Shown here: positions 6,790 to 13,966 of the stretch, piece by piece
Layout: the number at the start of each line of letters is the position of its first letter
How positions within the stretch are numbered: position 1 is the first letter of the stretch
DNA from: Saprospiraceae bacterium
GTDB lineage: Bacteria > Bacteroidota > Bacteroidia > Chitinophagales > Saprospiraceae
Assembly: GCA_013002625.1 (NCBI GenBank)
Contig: JABDJE010000276.1
Coordinates: 1 to 16,301 of the forward strand
Direction: 5' to 3'
Length of the DNA: 16,301 nucleotides
The notes under the pieces: generated by a model
Told to the model about the DNA's origin: nothing
Database searches by the model: none
The model's input: the letters and a program-made list of their open reading frames with translations, nothing else
Translations under genes and position numbers: made by a program

Positions 6790-8253
6790 ATGGATATAAA
6801 GAAAATTAAAACACTAGGAGATCTCAAGAAGAGCGGCTATACACCTAAATCCATCAAGGAAGAGGTAAGAGATAATTTGATCAACACGATTCAGAATGAA
6901 GACACAAACTATGAAGGTGTGTTGGGTTTTGAGGATACCGTGTTACCTGATCTTGAAAGGGCCTTGTTGTCGAAGCACAATATACTCCTCCTGGGCTTGC
7001 GGGGTCAGGCGAAAACCAGAATAGCACGATTGACAACCAATCTACTCGATGAATACATCCCTATTATCGAAGGTTCTGAGTTGAATGAAGACCCTATGCA
7101 ACCCATTACCAAATATGCTCAGGATATAATAAAAGAAAAGGGAGACGCTACGCCCATAAAATGGGTGCACAGAAATGAACGTTATGTTGAAAAATTAGCA
7201 ACGCCCGATGTAAGTATAGCGGACCTTATCGGTGATGTTGACCCGATTAAAGCGGCCACATTAAAACTCCCTTATTCCGACCCACGTGTCATCCACTATG
7301 GATTAATACCAAGATCACACAGATCCATTTTTGTCTTAAATGAATTGCCGGATTTACAGGCCCGTATTCAGGTATCCTTGTTTAATATTTTACAGGAAGG
7401 TGATATTCAGATCAGGGGATTTAAATTAAGATTGCCGCTGGACATTCTTTTTGTTTTCACAGCGAATCCGGAAGATTACACCAATAGGGGAAGTATTATA
7501 ACACCACTCAAGGATAGAATTGAATCTCAAATATTGACACATTACCCTAAAACGATAGAGATTGCAAAATCCATAACAGCACAGGAAATATCCACAAGCC
7601 AAGCTATTCAGGATGCTATTGAAATTCCTGAATTAATCCGGGACTTATTGGAAATGACCGTTTTTGAAGCGCGTAAATCTGAATTTATTGATGAAAACAG
7701 TGGCGTATCGGCCAGATTGAGTATTACCGCACTCGAAAATCTATACAGTACTGTTGAGCGGCGTATGTTGAAAAACAACGAAAAGACTGCAGTCGCAAGG
7801 GTTTCGGATTTCTGGGGCGTTATTCCTTCCATAACCGGAAAGGTGGAACTTGTATACGAGGGCGAACAGGAAGGGCATTACAATGTGGCGTTACATTTAA
7901 TATCCAGCGCCTTAAAAAAGCTATTCCTGGAATATTTTGAGGATCCTGATAAAGCTATGCAAAAAGAAGAGCGCGATCCTTACCGAGGTGCCAGGGCCTG
8001 GTTTAGTGAAGGCAATGAAATCGATCTTTTAAATGATGCCAGTGCAAAAGACTATGTTAAGATCTTGGATAGCATTCCAAGTCTGGATAAAATACTGGAT
8101 AGTTTAAATATTGAAGACCACAGAAGTCTCTTTAAGGAATTCCTGCTGCATGGTATGACGGAGTTCGAGGTCATCAGCAAGGAATTTTTGATTCGAAGTA
8201 TAAATTTCAAAGATCCATTGGCCAATATGTTTAATAATCTGGCCAGAGATTAA
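6790..8253 (+). CDS. MoxR/Mg-chelatase-like AAA+ ATPase
   Basis: A 487-residue AAA+ ATPase. Walker A is GLRGQAKT (69-76, Lys75), Walker B is IFVLNE (180-185, with Asn-Glu in place of Asp-Glu), sensor 1 is Asn226 in FTANPEDY, and PLKDRIESQI (239-248) carries the likely arginine finger Arg243. The ADLIGDVDPIKAA segment (144-156) matches the insert found in ChlI/MoxR helix-2-insert ATPases. Such enzymes act as hexameric remodelling machines with a VWA partner, and the VWA gene is 76 nt upstream. No neighbouring gene belongs to chlorophyll or cobalamin synthesis, so a metal-chelatase role is unlikely. The client is unknown. The C-terminal 150 residues contain helical and acidic stretches that I cannot assign. 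Confidence 0.88.
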   Translation: MDIKKIKTLGDLKKSGYTPKSIKEEVRDNLINTIQNEDTNYEGVLGFEDTVLPDLERALLSKHNILLLGLRGQAKTRIARLTTNLLDEYIPIIEGSELNEDPMQPITKYAQDIIKEKGDATPIKWVHRNERYVEKLATPDVSIADLIGDVDPIKAATLKLPYSDPRVIHYGLIPRSHRSIFVLNELPDLQARIQVSLFNILQEGDIQIRGFKLRLPLDILFVFTANPEDYTNRGSIITPLKDRIESQILTHYPKTIEIAKSITAQEISTSQAIQDAIEIPELIRDLLEMTVFEARKSEFIDENSGVSARLSITALENLYSTVERRMLKNNEKTAVARVSDFWGVIPSITGKVELVYEGEQEGHYNVALHLISSALKKLFLEYFEDPDKAMQKEERDPYRGARAWFSEGNEIDLLNDASAKDYVKILDSIPSLDKILDSLNIEDHRSLFKEFLLHGMTEFEVISKEFLIRSINFKDPLANMFNNLARD

Positions 8254-8336
8254 ATCATGGTTCAGCTTTTAACTTTTTGTTAGGCGAAAACGCCATCAAG
8301 AAATACGAATTTTGTTGAGGTAAATTCACTTTAGCT

Positions 8337-8774
8337 ATGCTATTAATTTTTCTGATTCTTTTTTCCTTGTCGAATGGTATAGACCTTCAGGACTTGTCTA
8401 ACCCAACAATATTTGAAGTTAATACAGTTCAGGATACACAACGTGTTGTCAAAATGGAATTTGACAAGCGGCACAAAGACTTTGGTAAAATGGTGCGCGG
8501 TGAAAAGCGGAATTCTGTATTTACATTTACCAATACAGGTAATGAAGATATCATCATCGATTTGGTGTCGGGTTGTGATTGCACTACATTGGATTGGCCG
8601 CGGCTACCTATTGCGCCGGGTGCCGAAGGCGCCATCGATGTTCTATTCGACAGCTCTGAAAAGGAAGAATCTGGAACGGTTGAAATTGACATTTACCTAA
8701 AAAACAAAGACCCCAAGACTGGATACGGTATGTTGGAGATCGTCAGTTACAGCTTTGAACTGATAGAAAAATAA
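8337..8774 (+). CDS. Secreted DUF1573 domain protein
   Basis: A 145-residue protein with a very short hydrophobic leader (MLLIFLILFSLSNG), probably exported. Residues 42-142 match the DUF1573 fold: DFGKMVRGEKRNSVFTFTNTG (48-68), then DLVSGCDCTTLDWP (75-88) with the CxC pair at Cys80 and Cys82, and PIAPGAEGAIDVLFDSS (91-107). These immunoglobulin-like domains are very common in Bacteroidota envelope proteins; no function is established. It starts 83 nt after the ATPase stop. The gap holds a small GGCG-AAAA-CGCC hairpin (8283-8294) and only a poor -7 match, so co-transcription with the VWA/ATPase pair is possible. ATG 8337 is the only start that gives a leader, since an in-frame TGA lies at 8316-8318. 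Convergent with lepA, 13 nt apart. Confidence 0.85.
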   Translation: MLLIFLILFSLSNGIDLQDLSNPTIFEVNTVQDTQRVVKMEFDKRHKDFGKMVRGEKRNSVFTFTNTGNEDIIIDLVSGCDCTTLDWPRLPIAPGAEGAIDVLFDSSEKEESGTVEIDIYLKNKDPKTGYGMLEIVSYSFELIEK

Positions 8775-8787
8775 GCAGCCTAAAATA

Positions 8788-10581
8788 TTAGTCGTTAATC
8801 TTCAACACTTCCAAAAATGCTTTCTGAGGCACCTGTACCGTACCAATCTGACGCTTCTTTTTCTTTCCTTTTTTCTGCTTCTCCAAGAGCTTACGTTTAC
8901 GCGTAATATCCCCACCATAACATTTGGCGGTTACATCCTTACGCATAGCGCTGATGGTTTCTCTTGCAATGATCTTTTGACCAATAGCCGCCTGGATCGC
9001 AATCACGAACTGTTGTCTCGGTAATAGTTCTTTGAGCTTTTTACAAATACGCCTTCCAAAGGAATCGGCTTTGGTACGGTGAACCAGCGATGACATCGCA
9101 TCGACATTATCGCCATTCAACTTGATATCCAGTTTAACCAGATCAGAAGCGCGGTAATCGATTGGTGAATAATCGAAAGAAGCGTACCCTCTGGAGATAG
9201 ATTTTAATTTATCGTAGAAATCAAAAACAATTTCTGCCAAAGGCATTTCAAAAGAAAGCTCTACCCTATCCGTAGTCAAATAATTTTGCTTGGTGAGCAC
9301 ACCACGCTTTTCCATACACAAGGACATGATATTACCGATAAACTCCGGCATGGTGATTATCTGTGAACGAATGTAGGGTTCTTCAACGCGATCTATGAAA
9401 GTTGGATCGGGTAAATCATTTGGTGTATTAATCGTCAGCTCCTCTCCTTTCTTTGTATAGGCAAAATAAGATACGTTGGGTACAGTTGTAATTACTTCCT
9501 GGTCAAATTCCCTACTTAATCTTTCCTGGATAATTTCAAGATGTAACATCCCAAGAAATCCGACCCGAAAACCAAAACCTAAGGCGACAGAGGATTCTGG
9601 TTCAAACACAAGGGCCGCATCATTAAGCTGAAGTTTTTCAAGACTATCTCTTAGATCTTCAAAGTCATCATTGTCAATAGGATATATCCCTGCGAATACC
9701 ATAGGCTTAACCTCTTCAAAACCCTTGATACCTTCAGAACAAGGATTGGCTAGACTCGTAATCGTATCACCTACTTTGATTTCTGTGCTTTGTTTTATTC
9801 CGGTTATGATATAACCCACATTACCCGCTCTCAATTCACTTTGAGGGTGCATGTTCATTTTCAAAACACCGATTTCATCTGCATTGTATTCCTTACCAGT
9901 ATTAACGAACCGCACTTTTTCTCCCTTCTTCAAAGTTCCATTTACGATTTTAAAGTATGCTATAACACCTCTGAAGGAATTGAATAATGAATCGAAAATA
10001 AGTGCTTGTAAGGGAGCGTCGTCATCTCCCTTTGGAGCAGGAATCCTGTTAACGATGGCTGATAATACGTCTTCAACGCCCTGTCCTGTTTTACCGCTGG
10101 CATGAATTATTTCATCTTTATCCACTCCTAACAGATCAATTATTTGGTCTGACACTTCCTCTACCATAGCGCTATCCATGTCAACTTTATTCAAAACAGG
10201 AATAATTTCCAGGTCATGTTCCAAAGCTAAATAGAGGTTTGAAATCGTCTGCGCCTGAATACCCTGAGAAGCATCTACCAGAAGCAAAGCACCTTCACAG
10301 GCAGCAATAGATCTGGACACCTCATAAGAGAAGTCTACATGCCCTGGAGTATCGATCAGATTAAGTGTATACTGCTGACCGTCAGTGTGTTGATATTCAA
10401 TTTGAATGGCATGACTTTTTATCGTAATGCCGCGTTCTCTCTCCAAATCCATGTCATCTAGTGCCTGATCCTGCATCTCTCTTTCTGAAATCGTCTGGGT
10501 ATGTTCAAGCAATCTGTCAGACAAGGTAGACTTACCATGATCTATGTGGGCGATGACACAAAAATTTCTTATCTGATTCAT
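8788..10581 (-). CDS. lepA: Elongation factor 4 (LepA), ribosome back-translocase GTPase
   Basis: A 597-residue translational GTPase of normal length. It binds the ribosome and promotes initiation or back-translocation, especially under ionic stress. GTPase motifs are G1 AHIDHGKST (11-19), G2 RGITI, G3 DTPGH (77-81, catalytic His81) and G4 NKVD (131-134). The EF-G-like domains follow (FGFRVGFLGMLHLEI), and the LepA-specific C-terminal domain ends KKKRQIGTVQVPQKAFLEVL with its basic tract. I use ATG at 10581 (MNQIRNFCVIAHID). An in-frame TTG three codons upstream at 10590 would overlap the -7 box, and LepA proteins normally begin close to the NxRNFxIIAHID segment. Divergent from the lipoprotein gene. 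Confidence 0.98.
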   Translation of the reverse strand: MNQIRNFCVIAHIDHGKSTLSDRLLEHTQTISEREMQDQALDDMDLERERGITIKSHAIQIEYQHTDGQQYTLNLIDTPGHVDFSYEVSRSIAACEGALLLVDASQGIQAQTISNLYLALEHDLEIIPVLNKVDMDSAMVEEVSDQIIDLLGVDKDEIIHASGKTGQGVEDVLSAIVNRIPAPKGDDDAPLQALIFDSLFNSFRGVIAYFKIVNGTLKKGEKVRFVNTGKEYNADEIGVLKMNMHPQSELRAGNVGYIITGIKQSTEIKVGDTITSLANPCSEGIKGFEEVKPMVFAGIYPIDNDDFEDLRDSLEKLQLNDAALVFEPESSVALGFGFRVGFLGMLHLEIIQERLSREFDQEVITTVPNVSYFAYTKKGEELTINTPNDLPDPTFIDRVEEPYIRSQIITMPEFIGNIMSLCMEKRGVLTKQNYLTTDRVELSFEMPLAEIVFDFYDKLKSISRGYASFDYSPIDYRASDLVKLDIKLNGDNVDAMSSLVHRTKADSFGRRICKKLKELLPRQQFVIAIQAAIGQKIIARETISAMRKDVTAKCYGGDITRKRKLLEKQKKGKKKKRQIGTVQVPQKAFLEVLKIND

Positions 10582-10587
10582 AGGGAG

Positions 10588-10595
10588 CAAAGATA
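10588..10595 (-). promoter_or_regulatory. -7 box of lepA
   Basis: On the minus strand this reads TATCTTTG, a perfect match to TAnnTTTG. Its last base is 6 nt from the ATG at 10581, so the transcript would have almost no 5' leader. A good -33 TTTG is not obvious. Confidence 0.6.
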
Positions 10596-10644
10596 GCTTA
10601 ATTAACGTTTAAGAAATGAGCATTAAATATTTTTTCACTAAAAC

Positions 10645-10674
10645 TTAGACTATAACACCATTGTTTTAACTTTG
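10645..10674 (+). promoter_or_regulatory. Promoter of the lipoprotein gene
   Basis: TAACTTTG (10667-10674) is a perfect TAnnTTTG -7 box, with TTAG (10645-10648), a near match to the -33 TTTG, 18 nt upstream. The box ends 12 nt before ATG 10687. The 12-mer TTTAACTTTGTT around it is identical to the one at the TPR gene promoter. Confidence 0.65.
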
Positions 10675-10686
10675 TTATCGTCAGTA

Positions 10687-11472
10687 ATGAATTTTATGAA
10701 GATTTACAGCTTACTCTGTATTTGTGTGTTTGCGATCGTATCGTGTGATAACACAATCCCTGAACCGTTGGTAATCAGCAATTTCGATCAGGAATTCGTG
10801 ATCCGCCCATGGCAGGATTTGACCTCTGTTGATAATAACTATCAACTTATAGTTCAAAGCCTCCAGGAACAGGAATGTCTCAATAGTCAATTGGATGTGA
10901 GCTATGAGATCATGAATAATACAATAGCCATCCATATAAATGGTATTTCACTGGATGGGCCATGTAATCCAGGTTATTCTCAACCTCAAGCCATTATAAA
11001 CCTTGATGTTAATCCAGGAAGCTATGACCTTGAAATTCAAGTTGGATCCAGCATTCAGAACCTTGGTGTAATAGATATCTCAGATGAAACCTTACACCTC
11101 AATTTCGATGAAACTTCAGGTTTTAATTTCGAGCAGGACAGCATCCTTAAAATTCAGGATGGTATTTGTTGGGGGTATTTAGATAATAGATTCATAACTG
11201 AACCAGAACTGAATTCAGTAGCCAATCAAATATTTGAAAGTATCAATCAGATAACATCGCTTCCTGAAGGCAATTACGGGCATTTTGTAATTGGTGATTT
11301 TAATGTGCTTCATGTCTATGGCGCCGATGATGACGTTACTTCGATGTTGCTCGACATGAGAAAAGAAGATAACTGGCAGTTGTTAAAGAGTATCCTCGCT
11401 GAATTCACAATGAAGTATCCGGATGCCAAGTATGAATTTACGCGTTGGGACGGTCTACAGATCTGGAATTAA
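10687..11472 (+). CDS. Predicted lipoprotein of unknown function
   Basis: A protein of 261 residues from ATG 10687, or 258 from ATG 10696. A type-II signal sequence is clear: MKIYSLLCICVFAIVSC, lipobox IVSC, lipidated Cys followed by Asp-Asn; in Bacteroidota such proteins usually reach the outer membrane. The mature part has beta-type patterns (YQLIVQSLQEQ, AIHINGI, YDLEIQVGS) in the first half and a more helical second half ending in FTRWDGLQIWN. I recognise no family. An in-frame TTG at 10672 was not used as the start because it lies inside the -7 box. The stop codon abuts the stop of the convergent Nudix-like gene, with no bases in between. Confidence 0.8.
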   Translation: MNFMKIYSLLCICVFAIVSCDNTIPEPLVISNFDQEFVIRPWQDLTSVDNNYQLIVQSLQEQECLNSQLDVSYEIMNNTIAIHINGISLDGPCNPGYSQPQAIINLDVNPGSYDLEIQVGSSIQNLGVIDISDETLHLNFDETSGFNFEQDSILKIQDGICWGYLDNRFITEPELNSVANQIFESINQITSLPEGNYGHFVIGDFNVLHVYGADDDVTSMLLDMRKEDNWQLLKSILAEFTMKYPDAKYEFTRWDGLQIWN

Positions 11473-12162
11473 TTATAATTCAAATATAAAGCCCTGTTCT
11501 TTGGCCAGCTTATATTTTTCGGCATCAAATGAATAGAGCATGGCAGGACGGTGCGCAACATTTTGCTGTAACTCATCCAGAGATTTCAACACATTCATAC
11601 TCAGAATTTTCTTTCTAAAATTACGCTTGTCCAAATCCTTCTCTAATACAGACTCATACAACCTTTGCAATTCGGTCAGGGTGAATTTTTCGGGAAGCAG
11701 CTCGAAACCAATGGGTTGAAATTTCACGTCTCGTCTGAGTCGACGCAAACAAGTCTGCATGATCTCATAATGGTCAAATGCCAATTTACTAATTGAACGC
11801 AACTCCTTCCAAGCTACCTTATCAGCAAAAGATGATGCGCGTATCGAAACATTCTTAATATTAACAAGCGAATAGTATGCAATGGTTATCACGCGTCCGC
11901 GCGGGTGCCTGTTCACCTCCCCAAAAGTGTGCACCTGGTCAAGGTAAACATCTTTAACGCCCGTCAATTCCTCAAGAATTCTAAATGCAGCCTGATCCAG
12001 ATCTTCGTCAGGCCTGACCAGATCTCCGGGCAAGGCCCACTCTCCACTAAAGGGTTCATAAGCTCTTTTTATAAGCAATACCTTTAGCGTATCTCTGTCA
12101 AATCCAAAGATTATATTATCAACAGAAAACGCGGACTTAAAAAAATCGTTCTGAAAAGGCAT
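11473..12162 (-). CDS. NrtR-type transcriptional regulator: degenerate Nudix sensor plus winged helix
   Basis: A 229-residue cytoplasmic protein of usual NrtR-family length. Residues about 13-140 form a Nudix fold (DNIIFGFDRDTLKVLLIKRA, then GEWALPGDLVRPDE). The Nudix box GX5EX7REUXEEXGU maps to 47-69: Asp47 replaces the first Gly, Glu53 is kept, Arg61 is kept, Ile62 replaces the catalytic Glu, Glu65 is kept and Leu66 replaces the second Glu. Hydrolysis is therefore unlikely; a ligand-sensing role, for example for ADP-ribose or a sugar derivative, fits. Residues about 150-229 are the winged helix typical of the family (LLPEKFTLTELQRLYE, DKRNFRKKIL, HRPAMLYSFD). Known relatives control NAD or pentose metabolism (NrtR, Bacteroides AraR). 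Head-to-head with threonine aldolase. Confidence 0.88.
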   Translation of the reverse strand: MPFQNDFFKSAFSVDNIIFGFDRDTLKVLLIKRAYEPFSGEWALPGDLVRPDEDLDQAAFRILEELTGVKDVYLDQVHTFGEVNRHPRGRVITIAYYSLVNIKNVSIRASSFADKVAWKELRSISKLAFDHYEIMQTCLRRLRRDVKFQPIGFELLPEKFTLTELQRLYESVLEKDLDKRNFRKKILSMNVLKSLDELQQNVAHRPAMLYSFDAEKYKLAKEQGFIFEL

Positions 12163-12172
12163 TCAGACTTAT

Positions 12173-12180
12173 TAGTTTTG
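12173..12180 (+). promoter_or_regulatory. -7 box of the threonine aldolase gene
   Basis: TAGTTTTG is a perfect TAnnTTTG box, 22 nt upstream of the ATG at 12203. TCTG at 12150-12153, 19 nt upstream, is a weak -33 candidate and lies inside the start of the divergent regulator gene. Confidence 0.5.
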
Positions 12181-12204
12181 ATGTAAATATAAAGATTCTT
12201 ACAT
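12181..12204. promoter_or_regulatory. Candidate operator, imperfect inverted repeat
   Basis: Arms ATGTAA (12181-12186) and TTACAT (12199-12204) are perfect complements around a 12-nt spacer, with two more symmetric pairs inside (8 of 12 positions). It starts directly after the -7 box and its right arm overlaps the start codon of threonine aldolase. It sits in the 40-nt gap between that gene and the Nudix-like regulator, a usual place for an autoregulatory site. Confidence 0.4.
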
Positions 12205-13216
12205 GCGTATTGACTTAATAAGCGACACAATTACACGTCCATCACCCGAAATGAGGGCATTTATGATGGAGGCAGAAGTAGGAGATGATGTATTTGGAGC
12301 AGATCCTACGATTAATCGATTGGAATCTATGGCAGCGGGCATGTTTGGCCGTGAAGCTGCTTTATATTGTCCTTCGGGGACCATGACCAATCAAATTGCT
12401 ATAAAACTGCATACCCATGCACTTGATGAAATTATTTGTGAGCTTAATTCCCATGTGTATCAATATGAGACAAGTGGTTATGCATATAATGCCAGAGTAG
12501 GCATCAATCTTATTGAGGGTGAATATGGCAAAATAACCGCCGAACAGCTTAAAAACAGTATAAAGAAAAAATACGACTGGTTGCCGGAATCCAGATTGGT
12601 CGTTCTTGAGAACAGCACCAATAGAGGTGGAGGCAATTACTATACACTGGATGAAATCAAAGCTATCCGTACCGTATGTCTTGAAAATGAATTAAAGTTG
12701 CATCTGGATGGTGCACGATTGTTCAATGTACTTGTTGAGACAGGCGAAAGCACTAAAGATGTAGGGTCGCTATTCGATTCAATTTCCATTTGTCTGTCTA
12801 AGGGATTGGGCGCACCGGTAGGATCTTTATTGATAGGTGATAAAGCATTTATACAAAAAGGCCGAAGATTCAGAAAAGTGATGGGTGGTGGTATGCGACA
12901 GGCAGGTATAATTGCAGCTGGCGGCATCTATGCACTCGAGCACAATGTTAATCGACTGAAACAAGATAATGATCGCGCTAAGGCGATTGGCCATATTTTA
13001 CAAGGACTGGATTATGTGGCGCAGGTTAAGCCTATTAAAACGAATATTGTAATTTTTGATTTGAAAGATGAACCTGCTGACCTGTTCGTTAAGCGTCTTG
13101 CCGAGTGTAATATTAATGCAGCTGCATTTGGCCCTATGCAGGTAAGATTTGTAACTCATCTTGAGTTTGATGATGAGCAGTTAGCCGAACTTGAAAAAAG
13201 ATTAAAAACGCTTTAG
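12203..13216 (+). CDS. ltaE: Low-specificity L-threonine aldolase
   Basis: A 337-residue PLP enzyme that cleaves L-threonine (and allo-threonine) to glycine and acetaldehyde in the cytosol. It has the fold-type I layout of the family: SDTITRPSPEM (7-17), VGDDVFGADPTINRLE (26-41), PSGTMTNQIA (57-66) at the phosphate site, His84 stacking on the PLP ring, LHLDGARLFN (166-175, Asp169 to the pyridine nitrogen) and the Schiff-base Lys200 in SKGLGAPVGS. The length is typical. Divergent from the Nudix-like regulator, which may control it. Its TAG stop overlaps the TAA stop of the convergent nuclease gene by 4 nt (TTAG). Confidence 0.95.
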   Translation: MRIDLISDTITRPSPEMRAFMMEAEVGDDVFGADPTINRLESMAAGMFGREAALYCPSGTMTNQIAIKLHTHALDEIICELNSHVYQYETSGYAYNARVGINLIEGEYGKITAEQLKNSIKKKYDWLPESRLVVLENSTNRGGGNYYTLDEIKAIRTVCLENELKLHLDGARLFNVLVETGESTKDVGSLFDSISICLSKGLGAPVGSLLIGDKAFIQKGRRFRKVMGGGMRQAGIIAAGGIYALEHNVNRLKQDNDRAKAIGHILQGLDYVAQVKPIKTNIVIFDLKDEPADLFVKRLAECNINAAAFGPMQVRFVTHLEFDDEQLAELEKRLKTL

Positions 13217-13815
13217 GAAGCTTCACCTGATTCGCTGGTGCCGCTGCGTTTGTTTATTTCATCACGAATGAGTGCAGCTTTTTCGTAATCTTCTGTCTCC
13301 AGTACATCATCCAACATTTGCCGTAAGGCTTTTAAAGAATATTGGTCATAACTATCAGGGCTTACATCTTCAGCAATAATTGGCTGATCTTCTTTTTCTT
13401 CTTCATCTTCGAGAACCACGCCGGCCTGCTCCATGATAAAATCAAATGTCGTAATTGGGCTTTTAAAGCGTACAGCCATGGCAATGGCATCTGAAGTCCT
13501 TGAATCGATCACAAATTCTTCACCGTCTCGCTCGCATACCAATTGAGCATAAAATATCCCATCCAGCAAATTATTGATCAACACTTCTTTCAGCTCAACA
13601 TTAAAAGTATCCAACGTGTTTTTAAAGAGATCATGTGTCAGGGGACGATTTGGAATCATTCTTTCCATTGCAACAGCAATGGCCTGTGCTTCAAAGCCAC
13701 CAATTACTATAGGTAGCCTCCTGTTACCTGAAACCTCACCCAGTACAACCGCATAATTATGCGATTGAGTAACGCTGTGGGATAATGCAACAATTTCAAG
13801 ATCAATTTTCTTCAT
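13213..13815 (-). CDS. Bifunctional nuclease (DUF151/BFN) domain protein with C-terminal UVR motif
   Basis: A 200-residue protein. Residues about 5-130 match the DUF151 bifunctional nuclease family (VVLGEVSGNRRLPIVIGGFEA with AIAVAMER, TSDAIAMAVRFKSPI). An acidic linker at 135-155 is followed by a UVR/UvrB-UvrC motif (YSLKALRQMLDDVLETEDYEKAALIRDEINK, about 159-189). In this family the domain is reported to have RNase and DNase activity; the UVR helices usually mediate protein contacts. This BFN-UVR architecture is common in Bacteroidota. It is cytoplasmic, with no signal peptide. ATG 13815 begins MKKIDLEIVALSHS, the expected start. The C-terminus (SGTSESGEAS) is low complexity. Confidence 0.9.
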   Translation of the reverse strand: MKKIDLEIVALSHSVTQSHNYAVVLGEVSGNRRLPIVIGGFEAQAIAVAMERMIPNRPLTHDLFKNTLDTFNVELKEVLINNLLDGIFYAQLVCERDGEEFVIDSRTSDAIAMAVRFKSPITTFDFIMEQAGVVLEDEEEKEDQPIIAEDVSPDSYDQYSLKALRQMLDDVLETEDYEKAALIRDEINKRSGTSESGEAS

Positions 13816-13819
13816 GCAT

Positions 13820-13850
13820 CAAAGATATAAGCAATGAATATACTTTTTAA
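13820..13850 (-). promoter_or_regulatory. Promoter of the BFN gene
   Basis: On the minus strand TATCTTTG (13820-13827) is a perfect TAnnTTTG box, with TTG (13848-13850) as a possible -33 element 20 nt upstream. The box ends only 4 nt before the ATG, implying a leaderless transcript. Confidence 0.6.
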
Positions 13851-13884
13851 CAATATAACTCAAAAGAACATGAATTTTTTCATA

Positions 13885-13915
13885 TTAGAAACCATACAAA
13901 CAAAGTTTAACTTTG
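13885..13915 (+). promoter_or_regulatory. Promoter of the TPR gene
   Basis: TAACTTTG (13908-13915) is a perfect -7 box with TTAG (13885-13888) 19 nt upstream as a likely -33 element. It would give a leader of roughly 45 nt before ATG 13967. Confidence 0.6.
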
Positions 13916-13918
13916 TTT
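13898..13918. repeat. Perfect palindrome over the -7 box, candidate operator
   Basis: Arms AAACAAAGTT (13898-13907) and AACTTTGTTT (13909-13918) are exact complements around one T. The right arm contains most of the -7 box of the TPR gene. The left arm read on the other strand gives AAACTTTG, a near -7 box pointing toward the BFN gene. A repressor bound here would block initiation. Confidence 0.5.
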
Positions 13919-13966
13919 TATAAATCAAGCAATAACACATTTAATTATAAAATCTAATTCCACTGC

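Noticed and set aside
5610..8253. Magnesium or cobalt chelatase subunits
   Set aside because: No large catalytic chelatase subunit or tetrapyrrole pathway gene is nearby; the similarity is to the general MoxR/VWA group.
8283..8294. GGCG-AAAA-CGCC hairpin as a terminator after the AAA+ ATPase
   Set aside because: The stem is only 4 bp and no T-run follows on either strand.
5610..8774. A dedicated anti-phage system built on the VWA/ATPase pair
   Set aside because: No nuclease, protease or toxin effector is encoded with them, and the surroundings are ordinary core genes rather than a defence island.
10582..10590. TTG start three codons upstream for lepA
   Set aside because: The TTG lies within the TATCTTTG promoter box, and LepA homologs begin near MNQIRNF.
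10672..10686. TTG start for the lipoprotein
   Set aside because: It overlaps the TAACTTTG promoter box and pushes the signal peptide inward; ATG 10687 or 10696 gives a normal lipoprotein leader.
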